Assembly: GCF_002911015.1 (NCBI RefSeq)
Contig: NZ_KZ626849.1
Span: 62,001-126,000 of the forward strand
Reading direction: 5' to 3'
Source of the DNA: Streptomyces populi
GTDB taxonomy: Bacteria; Actinomycetota; Actinomycetes; Streptomycetales; Streptomycetaceae
Length of the DNA: 64,000 nt
Shown here: piece after piece, positions 27,452 through 36,072 of the stretch
Numbering within the stretch: the first letter of the stretch is position 1
Layout: every line of letters starts with the position of its first letter
The notes under the pieces: model-generated
Seen by the model: the letters and a program-made list of their open reading frames with translations, nothing else
Told to the model about the DNA's origin: nothing
The model's database searches: none
Made by a program: the position numbers and the translations under genes

Positions 27452-28221
27452 CGCGCGCTCCGGTGGCCGAGCCGCTCGGACAGCTCGGCGGCGCCCTTCA
27501 CCGCGAGCTGCTCGAGTTCGGCGCGGCGCTCGTCGCTCCAGCGGATCATCGGCACGGAGATGGAGAGCGCGGCGACGACCTGGCCCGCGCGGTCGCGCAC
27601 CGGGGCGGCGACACAGCTGACGTCCGGGTTGGACTCACGGCTCTCGACGGCGATCCCGCGACGGCGGATCTCGGCGAGGGCCTCGCGCAGGGCGCCCGGT
27701 TCGGTGATGCTGTTCGGGGTCATCGCCACGAGGTCGGCGTCGTCGGGGACGCGCGAGGCCAGTTCCGGCTCGGAGAGGGAGGCGAGCAGCATCTTGCCGA
27801 CGGAGGTGCAGTGCGCGGGAAGCCGGCGGCCGGCCGCCGAGACCATGCGCACCGCGTGCGTGGAGTCGACCTTCGCGATGTAGATGACGTCGGTGCCCTC
27901 GAGGATCGCCACGTGCACGGTCTCGTCGCAGGTCTCGGCGACGGAACGGGCGACCTGCTGGCCCTCGGCCGCGAGGTCGAGCTGCTCGGCGTAGCGGCTG
28001 CCGAGCTGGTAGGGGCGCACGCCCAGCCGGTAGCGTCCCGGCTGGCCGGGCACCTGCACGATGTACGACCGGGCGGCGAGCGTGGTCACCAGTTCGTGCA
28101 CGGTCGTGCGCGGGAGCTGGAGCCGGCGCACGATGTCGGGGGCGGAGAGAGTCCCGTCCCCGTCGAGAAAGAGCTCCAGTATGTCCAGAGCCCGGGTCAC
28201 GGCAGGTACGAGGCGTCCCAC
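27448..28221 (-). CDS. IclR-family transcriptional regulator, candidate master of the sugar cluster
   Basis: 257 residues. GTG 28221 is preferred: AGGGAGGGGG lies just upstream. A TTG at 28254 would put the operator inside the gene. Winged HTH at the N-terminus (AVTRALDILELFLDGDGTLSAPDIVRRLQLPRTTVHELVTTLA), then the IclR effector domain (GRRLPAHCTSVGKMLLA; DVSCVAAPVRDRAGQVVAALSIS). These are ligand-binding dimers or tetramers. Its own promoter carries CGAAATTTCGAACA-like DNA, as do three other operons in the window, so autoregulation and control of all four are proposed. The inducer would be a sugar, lactone or sugar acid. The operator assignment is inference. Confidence 0.88.
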   Translation of the reverse strand: MGRLVPAVTRALDILELFLDGDGTLSAPDIVRRLQLPRTTVHELVTTLAARSYIVQVPGQPGRYRLGVRPYQLGSRYAEQLDLAAEGQQVARSVAETCDETVHVAILEGTDVIYIAKVDSTHAVRMVSAAGRRLPAHCTSVGKMLLASLSEPELASRVPDDADLVAMTPNSITEPGALREALAEIRRRGIAVESRESNPDVSCVAAPVRDRAGQVVAALSISVPMIRWSDERRAELEQLAVKGAAELSERLGHRSAR

Positions 28222-28239
28222 AGCCGGCCCCCTCCCTTT

Positions 28240-28306
28240 TGTTCGAAATTTCAACAGACGATCGGGATGACGAACACAGGCTAGTCATTCGCCCTGGGGC
28301 GGGCAA
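28240..28306 (-). promoter_or_regulatory. Promoter and operator of the iclR/gluconolactonase operon
   Basis: On the minus strand TTGCCC (28306-28301) and TAGCCT (28283-28278) are 17 bp apart. Downstream, TGAAATTTCGAACA (28253-28240) matches the cluster motif at 13 of 14 positions and lies directly before the Shine-Dalgarno. CCCGATCG occupies the 19-bp companion position. This is the same layout as the other sites and is consistent with autorepression. Confidence 0.65.
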
Positions 28307-28803
28307 TGGTTTGAGAGGCCCGTACCCGCGGGCCTCCGCGCGGCCCGGCACCGGGCCGCGCCCAGGGGGCACGAAAGGGCCGTGCCGAACCCGACGACGA
28401 ACCCACCGCGCACGGAGCCGGACACCGGAACCGGCCGCGGAGCCGGACGCCGGGGCCGGGCCGCAGGGCCTGCCCCCGTGGGGGCCGGGCGGGCGGTTTC
28501 CCGTGGCGGGGCCGGAGTGAGGTCGGGGCAGGGCCAGGCCGCGGCCGGGCCAGAGCGGGGCCGGGGCCGTGGGACAGGGCCAGGGGCGGGGCAGGGGCGG
28601 GGCAGAACCAGGACAGGGCAGGGCCGAGCAGAGGCCGTGGCAGAGCCGGGACCGGGGCTGGGACCGGGGCTGGGCCGGAGAGCAGAGCCGGGCAGGAGCG
28701 GGGCCGGGCAGAGCCGGGCAGGGTCGGAGCGGGGGCAGGCCGGGGTCGGGGGGTTCGCTGGGTGGGGCCGGTTGCCCGCCCGGCGAGGGCCTGGTGCGCG
28801 ACC
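28307..28803. other. Non-coding spacer with a strongly T-depleted, G-rich tract
   Basis: No credible gene. From 28501 to 28740 the plus strand contains only 8 T in 240 bases and consists of degenerate GGGGC(A/C)GGGC-like repeats (for example 28557-28615 and 28641-28735). The strand asymmetry and G-runs favour G-quadruplex or R-loop formation when transcribed from the left. It directly precedes the unknown gene at 28,804. Confidence 0.7.
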
Positions 28804-29433
28804 ATGGACCCCATGCCGGCCAAACGCCCCGCCGCCCCCTTCGCCCCGCTCGACTTCCAGCTCGTCCTGCTGCGCCGCATGGCCGACCACAATCCGGACC
28901 TGGTCGAGGACGCCCGTCACGAACTGGGCGTGTCCGTCGCGGACATGCGCGAGGCCAACCGGCGCTGGCAGGCGATGCTGCACGCCCCGCGCGCACGCCC
29001 CGCCGCCTCGCGCCACCGCTCGGTCCTCGGCGCCCCCGAGTCCGCGCGCGAGCGCCGGATCGGCGATCTGACCTGCGAGGCCCTGCAATGGCCGGTGCCG
29101 CTGTGGCCCGACCTGCGCTTCGAGGTCCTGCTCGCCCCGAACGGCGTCGTCTGGAACGAATGGCTCGTACGGGCCCCGGGCGCCCCCGCCCCCGCGCTGG
29201 AGACCCTGGAGGACCTGACCCCCTGGTGCTGCACGGTCGACGAGGCGGCCCGCGCCTTCGCCCCCGCCCGGCCCCTGGAGGGCACGGCCCCGACCCGGTG
29301 GGGTCTGGCGTTCACGGCCCCCGACGCGTCGGGCGTGCCGCACGCGTGCGCGGCGGAGTTCACCTGGGGGCTGCTGCAACGGGTGGGCGTCGAGGGGCCG
29401 GTGCCGGGGCGCGCCGAGGGTCCCGGCCGGTAG
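28804..29433 (+). CDS. Conserved-looking protein of unknown function
   Basis: 209 residues from ATG 28804 (an in-frame ATG at 28813 is an alternative). The N-terminal half is helical and charged (PLDFQLVLLRRMADHNPDLVEDARHELGVSVADMREANRRWQAML), possibly a small DNA-binding or protein-binding bundle. The C-terminal half is beta-like with several Trp (QWPVPLWPDLRFEVLLAPNGVVWNEWLVR; DLTPWCCTVDEAARAF). There is no signal peptide or membrane helix. Codon use is normal for the genome. I do not recognise the family. It is convergent with the ATP-grasp gene and stands alone behind the T-poor tract. Confidence 0.65.
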   Translation: MDPMPAKRPAAPFAPLDFQLVLLRRMADHNPDLVEDARHELGVSVADMREANRRWQAMLHAPRARPAASRHRSVLGAPESARERRIGDLTCEALQWPVPLWPDLRFEVLLAPNGVVWNEWLVRAPGAPAPALETLEDLTPWCCTVDEAARAFAPARPLEGTAPTRWGLAFTAPDASGVPHACAAEFTWGLLQRVGVEGPVPGRAEGPGR

Positions 29434-29543
29434 TTCCCGGGCGGACCGCGGCCCGGACCGGGCACGGAACCGCGGGCGGACCACCCTCGGCACCGCGGAC
29501 GGGGCCGGCGTGCTCCGGGACGCGCCCTCGGCGGGCGGCGCTC

Positions 29544-30419
29544 TCAGCGGGTGGCGGCCTCGACGATCCGGTCCACGACGACGGGCAGCGACCCGGGGTG
29601 GAGCCACAGGAAGAGGTTCGGCTCGACGAGCTCCAGCTCCATCACCCGGGGCTCGCCGTCGTCGCCGTCGACGAGGTCGACCCGGGCGTAGAGCACGCCG
29701 TCCGCACCTCCCGGCACGGCGGCCAGGGCCTTCTCGGCGACGGCCAGTTCGGACGCGGTGGGCTCCCAGACCTCCAGCCGCGGGTGGGGCGTCTTGTCCC
29801 CGTCGTAGGGCGTCCCCGGCTCCAGCACGGCACCCTTGCGGCTGGCGTGCAGCAGCCGCCCGCCGAAGAACTGGAGCGCCCGCTCGCCCCGGGTGTCGAC
29901 GGCCGTCACGTACGGCTGGACCATGGCGGTCAGCCCCTCGGCGTGCATCCGCGCGAGCTGTCCGAGGGCCGTCCCCCGCTCCCCGGGCGTGTACCGGGCG
30001 GCGTAGCGCGCCCCGGCCCCCGCGGTGGGCTTCACGACGAACTCGTGCCCGTCGGGCAGTTCGGCCGGGTCCCCCGGCGCGACGTACCGGGTCGGCACGA
30101 CCGGCACCCCCGCGTCCGCCAGGTCCCCGAGGTAGCGCTTGTCCGTGTTCCAGCGCACGACCGGCGCCGGGTTCATCAGCCGCGTGAGCCCCGCGCACCG
30201 CTCGGCCCATGCCACGAACTCCGCCACGCGGTGGCTGTAGTCCCAGGTCGAGCGGATCAGCACCAGGTCGAAGCGCGCCCAGTCGGCCCCGGGATCGTCC
30301 CAGTGCACGATGTCCGCCACCGCCCCGGCGTCCTCCAGGGCCTCCCTCAGCACGGGCAGGTCCCGGTCCGCGCCGGGTTCCTCGCCCGGGTCGTACGTGA
30401 CGAGCGCGATACGGGCCAC
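29544..30419 (-). CDS. ATP-grasp family ligase-like protein
   Basis: 291 residues from GTG 30419, which has GGAG 8 bases upstream; ATG 30431 is the alternative. The N-terminal Rossmann-like part (RIALVTYDPGEEPGADRDLPVL; FDLVLIRSTWDYSHR) precedes an ATP-grasp core: NTDKRYLGDLADAGVPVVPT, the ATP-binding Lys in EFVVKPTAGAGARY, and the Mg-binding end ELELVEPNLFL. RimK/glutathione-synthetase-type members join a carboxylate to an amine. The substrate is unknown and the gene is solitary. It is divergent from the MerR-PP2C gene. The STWDYSHR motif recalls a subfamily I have seen annotated only as hypothetical. Confidence 0.8.
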   Translation of the reverse strand: MARIALVTYDPGEEPGADRDLPVLREALEDAGAVADIVHWDDPGADWARFDLVLIRSTWDYSHRVAEFVAWAERCAGLTRLMNPAPVVRWNTDKRYLGDLADAGVPVVPTRYVAPGDPAELPDGHEFVVKPTAGAGARYAARYTPGERGTALGQLARMHAEGLTAMVQPYVTAVDTRGERALQFFGGRLLHASRKGAVLEPGTPYDGDKTPHPRLEVWEPTASELAVAEKALAAVPGGADGVLYARVDLVDGDDGEPRVMELELVEPNLFLWLHPGSLPVVVDRIVEAATR

Positions 30420-30676
30420 AACGGACTCCATCCTCGTGCGGCGCCGGCGCACGGCACCGGCGCCCGGCCTCGGACGCACCCCACCGGTACGCCGTCCCGG
30501 GACAACCCCGCCGCAGGTTAACAACCGCCCGCGCTCCCGGTCCGGGCCGCTCTTGACCTTCACCAAGGGTCAGGGCCCAGCATCGGTCCCGGAACGAGGA
30601 ACGATGAACCAGGTCCGGGACCACGACCCGGGCCAGGACCGGGTACGCCCGGACACGGGAGCGACGGGGTGGACGC

Positions 30677-31780
30677 GTGGACATGCTGACGATCGGGGCC
30701 TTCGCGAAGGCCTCCCGGCTGTCGCCCAAGGCGCTGCGGCTCTACGACGAACTGGACCTGCTGCGTCCCGCCCGGGTGGACCCCGGGACCGGGTACCGCT
30801 ACTACACGGCGGAGCAGCTCGAACAGGCCCGGCTGGTGGCGTGGCTGCGGCGGCTCGGCATGCCGCTGGCCCGCATCAGACGGGTGTGCGCCCTGGAACC
30901 GGGGCCGGCCGCGCGGGAGATCCGCGCGTACTGGGTCGAGGTCGAGGCCGAGACGGCCGCCCGCCGGGATCTGGCGGCGTTCCTCGTGGACCAACTGTCA
31001 CCGTCCCCAGGGAAGGACACCACCGTGCTGGAACTCCGCTGCTCCGCTCTCACCGACACCGGTCTGGTCCGCGAGGCCAACCAGGACAGCGTCCACGCCG
31101 GTGCCCGCGTCCTCGCGGTCGCCGACGGCTGCGGGCCGGGCGGCGCACCCGCGAGCACGGCGGCCGTACGGGCCCTGACCTTCCTGGACGACGAGCCGCT
31201 GTCGGCCGGTGACGTGCTCAACCTGCTGGAGGACGCCGTGGAGGGCGCGGCACGGGCCGTGGCGGACCTGGTGCCGCACCCCGGCACGGCAGGGGCCCCG
31301 GACTGGGAGGGCACCGGCAGCACGCTCACGGCCCTGGTGTGGACCGGCTCCCGGCTCGCGCTCGTCCACATCGGGGACTCCCGGGCCTATGTGCTCCGCG
31401 ACGGCGGGCTGTTCCGGATCACCCACGACCACACGCTGGTCCAGTCGATGATCGACGAGGGCCGCCTCACCCCGGAGGAGGCGACCACGCATCCGCAGCG
31501 CTCCCTCCTGCTCAAGGCGCTGGGCACCGTCGCCCCCGTACCGGATCTGCGGCTGCAGGACGTACAGCCGGGCGACCGCTATCTGCTCTGCTCGGACGGC
31601 CTGTCCACCGTCGTGCCGGACGAGGGGATCGAGCGGCTCCTCGCCTCGGCCCCCGATCCCGACGCGGCCGTGCGGGCCCTGGTCGGCGCGGCGAACGACG
31701 CCGGCGGGCCGGACAACGTCAGCTGTGTGGTGGCGGACGTGGTCGAGGCGGCCCGTCCGGCCGGATACCGGTTCTGCTGA
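30677..31780 (+). CDS. MerR HTH fused to a PP2C-type Ser/Thr phosphatase
   Basis: 367 residues from GTG 30677 (ATG 30683 also possible). Residues 4-70 are a MerR winged helix (LTIGAFAKASRLSPKALRLYDELDLL). Residues about 80-105 form the dimer helix. Residues 116-355 are a complete PP2C/SpoIIE-like phosphatase: REANQDS (133-139), metal Asp in VADGCG (150), GDSRAY (234-239), CSDGLS (305-310, Asp 307) and GPDNVS (344-349). All metal ligands of bacterial PP2C enzymes appear present. The enzyme would remove phosphate from Ser/Thr kinase targets, while the MerR part could tether it to DNA. The sensor domain usual in MerR proteins is replaced by the phosphatase. Followed by a hairpin terminator. Confidence 0.9.
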   Translation: MDMLTIGAFAKASRLSPKALRLYDELDLLRPARVDPGTGYRYYTAEQLEQARLVAWLRRLGMPLARIRRVCALEPGPAAREIRAYWVEVEAETAARRDLAAFLVDQLSPSPGKDTTVLELRCSALTDTGLVREANQDSVHAGARVLAVADGCGPGGAPASTAAVRALTFLDDEPLSAGDVLNLLEDAVEGAARAVADLVPHPGTAGAPDWEGTGSTLTALVWTGSRLALVHIGDSRAYVLRDGGLFRITHDHTLVQSMIDEGRLTPEEATTHPQRSLLLKALGTVAPVPDLRLQDVQPGDRYLLCSDGLSTVVPDEGIERLLASAPDPDAAVRALVGAANDAGGPDNVSCVVADVVEAARPAGYRFC

Positions 31781-31802
31781 GGGCCGTCCCGCGGGGCGGC
31801 CC
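31781..31802. terminator. 10-bp hairpin between convergent genes
   Basis: GGGCCGTCCC and GGGGCGGCCC (31781-31802) pair with one T-G wobble around a GC loop. It starts right after the phosphatase stop and faces the minus-strand gene ending at 31824. Confidence 0.65.
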
Positions 31803-31823
31803 CCTCGCCCGCCGGTCCCGGGG

Positions 31824-32543
31824 TCAGCCCTTCGGTCCGCGACCGGTCCCGGTCCCGCGCGGGGCGCCGCCGGTCGCCACGACCGGCGCCGGGCGCGTCG
31901 GCCGCTCCTGGGGTCTGCGGTAGCCGAGGGAGGTCTCGATGGCACGGCCGACCGGGTCGACCGGGATGTCGTCGCCGAGGCCGGTCACCCACGACCGGAA
32001 GACGCTCGCCAGTTGCAGACCGAAGGCCTCGGCCCGGGCCTCGTCCGCCTGGCGCGATCCGTCGCGCGCGGCGACGGCGCTGGCCGTCTCCTGCCGGAAC
32101 GGCGCCCGCTCCCCGGGATCGCTCCAGCCGGGACGGTCCGAGAGGGCCGCCCGGGCGACGGCCGTGGCGCCGTCCGCGTGATGGTCGCGATGACCTTCCT
32201 TCATGTGCCACAACTCGTGTCCGAGGATGACGAGTTGCTGCACCGTGTCGGCGCGCTCCTCGACGACGACGAGGTCGAAGTCGCTGAACTCCATCCACAG
32301 ACCGGTGACTTCGATCTCGTCGGGGAAGCGCTCGAAGCGGAGCTGGACCGGACGGCCGCCCCGGCGCCGGCTCATCTCCTCGCAGAGCGCCTCGGCCAGT
32401 TCCCTCAGGCCGACGGGCGTGTCGATCCTTCTCCGCAGTACCCGGTCGAGCTCCGCGGCCAGCGCCCGCATCTCGGAGCGGGTGCCGCGCGGACGCAGCG
32501 CCGCCATGAGCCTTCCGACGGAACCGGACGGCTTCGTCGTCAT
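31824..32543 (-). CDS. HELWH-motif metallopeptidase-like protein (ImmA/IrrE- or toxin-like)
   Basis: 239 residues. The central segment LVILGHELWHMKEGHR carries HExxH (H109, E110, H113), a zinc site typical of M78/ImmA-type domains. The helical N-terminus (LAAELDRVLRRRIDTPVGLRELAEALCEEMSRR) resembles the front of Streptomyces proteins that are usually paired with an XRE regulator and annotated as toxin component. The C-terminus is Pro/Gly-rich. The start ATG overlaps the stop of a 50-codon open frame upstream, the position normally held by the regulator. It may cleave a repressor, or be a regulator itself; no target is visible. Confidence 0.7.
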   Translation of the reverse strand: MTTKPSGSVGRLMAALRPRGTRSEMRALAAELDRVLRRRIDTPVGLRELAEALCEEMSRRRGGRPVQLRFERFPDEIEVTGLWMEFSDFDLVVVEERADTVQQLVILGHELWHMKEGHRDHHADGATAVARAALSDRPGWSDPGERAPFRQETASAVAARDGSRQADEARAEAFGLQLASVFRSWVTGLGDDIPVDPVGRAIETSLGYRRPQERPTRPAPVVATGGAPRGTGTGRGPKG

Positions 32544-32692
32544 CGCTCCGCCTCCCCGCCGTCCAGGACGTGCTGGAGGACGGGCCGCCTCCCGCTCTTC
32601 GCGAGGGACGCCTCGCGCGGGTCCCGCACACCCTCCCGGGCGGGGACAGGGCGTTCGAGTGTCTCGAGAAGGGGCGGCGGGGACTGACTCAC
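32540..32692 (-). CDS. Small 50-residue protein coupled to the HELWH protein
   Basis: GTG 32692 follows GGGAGACC at good spacing, and the TGA at 32540-32542 overlaps the next ATG (ATGA). The product (VSQSPPPLLETLERPVPARE...) is charged, with no recognised domain or membrane helix. ATGA coupling suggests it is translated. It could be a stand-alone peptide partner, or the remnant of a larger XRE-type regulator that usually precedes HELWH genes. Too short for confident statistics. Confidence 0.4.
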   Translation of the reverse strand: MSQSPPPLLETLERPVPAREGVRDPREASLAKSGRRPVLQHVLDGGEAER

Positions 32693-32931
32693 CAAAGGTC
32701 TCCCGGCAGTTGACTCATCAAGTTGTGACGCGAGGCCGACACTACGTGTCCGGGTCCGTCCACGCCACGGTTACCGATCGATCGTTCCCGGTTTCGGAAC
32801 GATCCTTACGGTGCCTGCGCTCCCCCTCCACGTCCTCGGCGCGAAGAAGCGGCCGACCACCCGGTCCGGGAGCCGGATCGTGTAGGAAGAGCCTGTCCCT
32901 CCCGGTGAAGTCCTCTCGGCAAGGAGTCCTC

Positions 32932-34449
32932 GTGTTCTCCCTCTTCCCGGCCCTGGTGGGCGGTTCGGTCGCGGACAGGTCCGCGCTCCGCTTCGGCGAC
33001 CGGTCCCTGACGTACGCGGAACTGGCGGCCCGCGCGGGAGCGCTGGCCGCACGGCTCGACGGTGCCGGGAGGGTCGCCGTCTGGGCGACGCCGACCCTGG
33101 AGACGGCCGTCGGCGTCGTCGCCGCGCTGCTCGCCGGGGTGCCGGCCGTACCGCTGAACCCGAGGTCGGGGGAGGCTGAACTCGGCCACATCCTGGGCGA
33201 CAGCGCGCCGTCCCTGGTGCTCGCGGCCCGGGGGGACCGGCTTCCCGCTCCGCTCGGGGCGCTGGACCGTGTCGATGTCGACGCCGGGACCGCAGCGGCG
33301 GAGGCCTCCGGGGCCGCGGGGACCCCCGGCTCCGGCGCGCCCGCCGGCACGGCTCTCGACCCCGCCGCCCCCGCTCTGATCGTCTACACCTCCGGCACCA
33401 CCGGCCCGCCCAAGGGCGCGGTCGTCCCGCGCCGGGCGATCGCCGCGACCCTGGACGCCCTCGCCGACGCCTGGCAGTGGACCGGCGACGACGTCCTGGT
33501 GCACGCCCTGCCGCTGTTCCACGTGCACGGGCTGATCCTCGGCGTCCTGGGCCCGCTGCGGCGCGGTGGGTCCGTACGGCATCTGGGCCGGTTCAGCGCC
33601 GAGGGCGTGGCGCGGGAGCTGGACTCCGGGGCGACCATGCTGTTCGGGGTGCCGACGATGTACCACCGGCTCGCCGAGGCGCTCGGCGAGGACCCCGGGC
33701 TCGCCGGGGCGCTGGGCCGGGCGCGGCTGCTGGTGTCGGGTTCCGCCGCGCTGCCCCCGCACGACCACGAGCGGATCAGGGCCGCGACCGGACGCGGGGT
33801 CGTCGAGCGGTACGGCATGACGGAGACCCTGATGAACACGAGCGTGCGGGCGGACGGCGAGGTCCGCCCCGGCACGGTCGGTGTGCCGCTGCCCGGCGTC
33901 GGGCTGCGGCTCGTCGAGGAGGACGGGACGGCGATCGCCTGGTACGAGGCCGACGGCGCCCCGGCCGGGGCGCACGACGGCGAGAGCGTCGGCGAGATCC
34001 AGGTGCGCGGGCCGAACCTCTTCACCGAGTACCTGAACCGGCCCGACGCCACCGCCGCCGCCCACACCGCCGACGGCTGGTTCCGCACGGGCGACATGGC
34101 GGTCGTCGATCCCGACGGCTCGGTCCGTATCGTCGGCCGCAGGAGCACCGACCTGATCAAGAGCGGCGGTTACAAGATCGGCGCGGGCGAGATCGAGAAC
34201 GCGCTCCTCGAACACCCCGGTGTGCGCGAGGCAGCCGTCGCCGGAGAGCCCGACGCCGACCTCGGTGAGCGCGTCGCCGCCTGGATCGTCCCGTCCGCCC
34301 TCCAGGAGCCGCCGTCCGCCCAGGAGTTGGCCGACCACGTGGCCCGGCGCCTCGCCCCGCACAAACGGCCCCGCACCGTGCGCTTCATCGAGGAACTGCC
34401 CCGCAACGACATGGGCAAGATCCTGAAGCGGGAGCTGCCGCGTGACTGA
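32932..34449 (+). CDS. matB: Malonyl-CoA synthetase-like acyl-CoA ligase (MatB)
   Basis: 505 residues from GTG 32932, with AAGGAG at 32921-32926. ANL-superfamily adenylating enzyme: P-loop-like YTSGTTGPPKGA, core motifs RYGMTETLMNTS and GWFRTGDMAVV, the hinge in GRRSTDLIKSGGYKIGAGEIE, and the catalytic Lys near the end in PRNDMGKILKREL. The RYGMTET form with short N-terminus suits MatB, which makes malonyl-CoA and methylmalonyl-CoA from the diacids. That supplies polyketide and fatty-acid extender units. I recall S. coelicolor MatB as SCO2444, which fits the synteny. It overlaps the carboxyltransferase gene by 8 bp. Confidence 0.82.
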   Translation: MFSLFPALVGGSVADRSALRFGDRSLTYAELAARAGALAARLDGAGRVAVWATPTLETAVGVVAALLAGVPAVPLNPRSGEAELGHILGDSAPSLVLAARGDRLPAPLGALDRVDVDAGTAAAEASGAAGTPGSGAPAGTALDPAAPALIVYTSGTTGPPKGAVVPRRAIAATLDALADAWQWTGDDVLVHALPLFHVHGLILGVLGPLRRGGSVRHLGRFSAEGVARELDSGATMLFGVPTMYHRLAEALGEDPGLAGALGRARLLVSGSAALPPHDHERIRAATGRGVVERYGMTETLMNTSVRADGEVRPGTVGVPLPGVGLRLVEEDGTAIAWYEADGAPAGAHDGESVGEIQVRGPNLFTEYLNRPDATAAAHTADGWFRTGDMAVVDPDGSVRIVGRRSTDLIKSGGYKIGAGEIENALLEHPGVREAAVAGEPDADLGERVAAWIVPSALQEPPSAQELADHVARRLAPHKRPRTVRFIEELPRNDMGKILKRELPRD

Positions 34450-35833
34450 ACGGATCTCGGCCCGCGAGGCCATCGCCCTGGTCACCGACAGCTTCGCCGA
34501 ACTCCCCGTGCCCGAAGGAGAGTTCCCGCCGGACGGTCCGCTCTCCTGGGAGGGGTACGGCGACGCGCGGGCCCGCGCGGCCGGCCGCACCGGGGAGGAG
34601 GAGTCCGTCGTCTGCGGCACCGCGACCTTCGGGACGGCGAGTTTCGGCACCACGATCGACGGCCGGGAGCCGCTCGGTCCGGTCACCGCGGTCCTCGTCG
34701 CCTTCGAGTTCGGCTTCCTCGGCGGTTCCCTCGGCGAACGCACCGGTGACCGTCTGGAGGCGGCCTACGACCACGCCCGTACGCACCGGCTGCCCGTCGT
34801 CTCGCTCGTCGCCACGGGCGGCAGCCGGATGCAGGAGGGCATGCTCGCGCTGACCCAGCTCCAGCGGGTGGCACGGCAGTCGGCGCTCACCCGGGAGGCG
34901 GGGCTCGCCCAGATCGCGGTCCTGCGGGACCCGACGACGGGCGGCGGCTGGGCCACGCTCGGCGCGGGCGCCGACGTGACCCTGGCGCTGCCGGGCGCCC
35001 AGGTCGCCTTCGCGGGCTCCCGGGTCCGCCCGCCCGACGCGGACCCGGCCGCGTACACGGCCGAGGCGCAGGTCGCGGCGGGCTCGGCCGACGCCCTCGT
35101 GCCGACGGACGGGCTGCGGGAGGCGCTCGCCCTGTGGCTGGACCTGCTCACCCGGCCCGCCGCCGGGGCCGCGCCCGTCCCGGCCGCGCTGGGCGACGCG
35201 ACCGACCCTCCCGCGACCGGCTGGGAGGCGGTGCAGCGCGCCCGGGCCGCCGGACGCCCCCGCGCGGAGGCCTACCTGGACGCGTACTTCACCCGCAGGG
35301 CGGCGATCCGCGGCGACCGCTGCGGCGGCGCCGACGACGGCGTGCTGTGCGGCTTCGGCCGGGCGCACGACGGGCGGACCGTCGCGTACGCGGCCCAGCG
35401 CGGGACCCCGACCCGTCCCGCCGGATACCGCACGGCCGCCCGGCTGGTCCGGATGGCGGGGCGGCTCGGCGTCCCGGTCCTGACGCTGGTGGACACCCCC
35501 GGCGCCGCGAACGACGCGGACGCCGAGCGGCAGGGGGCCGGCCCGGCGATCGCGGACCTGTTCGCGGCGGTCGCGGGCGCCCGGACGCCCGTCACCACGC
35601 TGGTGATCGGCGAGGGCGGCTCGGGCGGTGCGCTGGCGCTGGCCGCTCCCGGCAACACCTGGGCCACGCCGGACAGTTACTTCTCCGTCATCGCGCCGGA
35701 GGCGGCGGCCGCGATCCTCAAGCGGCCCGTCGGCGAGGTCCGGGCGACCGCGGACCGGCTCCGGATCCGGCCACAGGACCTGCTGGACCTGGGAGTGATC
35801 CGGGGCATCTCGCCGTACCGGCCCACGAGCTGA
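34442..35833 (+). CDS. Fused AccD/AccA-like carboxyltransferase
   Basis: 463 residues, start GTG 34442 overlapping the MatB stop. Two crotonase-fold halves are visible. The first resembles AccD (PVTAVLVAFEFGFLGGSLGERTGDRLEAAYDHAR; VSLVATGGSRMQEGMLALTQL). The second resembles AccA (RLGVPVLTLVDTPGAANDADAE; VTTLVIGEGGSGGALALAAP; FSVIAPEAAAAILKR). Acyl-CoA carboxylases move a carboxyl group from carboxybiotin to acetyl- or propionyl-CoA. No biotin carboxylase or carrier lies nearby, so it must borrow a shared AccA-type subunit or run in reverse as a malonyl-CoA decarboxylase-like step. Coupling to MatB suggests a malonate/malonyl-CoA role. Confidence 0.82.
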   Translation: MTERISAREAIALVTDSFAELPVPEGEFPPDGPLSWEGYGDARARAAGRTGEEESVVCGTATFGTASFGTTIDGREPLGPVTAVLVAFEFGFLGGSLGERTGDRLEAAYDHARTHRLPVVSLVATGGSRMQEGMLALTQLQRVARQSALTREAGLAQIAVLRDPTTGGGWATLGAGADVTLALPGAQVAFAGSRVRPPDADPAAYTAEAQVAAGSADALVPTDGLREALALWLDLLTRPAAGAAPVPAALGDATDPPATGWEAVQRARAAGRPRAEAYLDAYFTRRAAIRGDRCGGADDGVLCGFGRAHDGRTVAYAAQRGTPTRPAGYRTAARLVRMAGRLGVPVLTLVDTPGAANDADAERQGAGPAIADLFAAVAGARTPVTTLVIGEGGSGGALALAAPGNTWATPDSYFSVIAPEAAAAILKRPVGEVRATADRLRIRPQDLLDLGVIRGISPYRPTS

Positions 35834-35836
35834 ACG

Positions 35837-35888
35837 GGCGGGCGTCCGCCGGTTCCTCCCTCCCCGGAGGAGCCGGCGGACGCCCGCC
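35837..35888. terminator. 23-bp hairpin terminator between convergent genes
   Basis: 35837-35859 pairs with 35866-35888 over 23 positions with a single T-G wobble and a 6-base loop. It starts just after the carboxyltransferase stop. It is among the longest stems in the window and should block transcription both ways. Confidence 0.8.
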
Positions 35889-36072
35889 ACGCGGGGCACC
35901 GCCCTTGTCGGCCGCCCACGGGGGGCCAGACCACGGGGGCCGGACCACGCGGGGGCGGGCCGCACGGTGTCGGACCACCCCGGGGCAGGGCCGCACCGGG
36001 CCGGAAACGGACCGGGCCGGGAACGGACCTAGGGGTGGCTCGCGCTCGGGGGACCCGCCGCCCGGCGGACGC

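Noticed and set aside
28260..28800. A CRISPR array in the G-rich spacer
   Set aside because: The repeats are degenerate low-complexity G-runs without constant repeat or spacer lengths.
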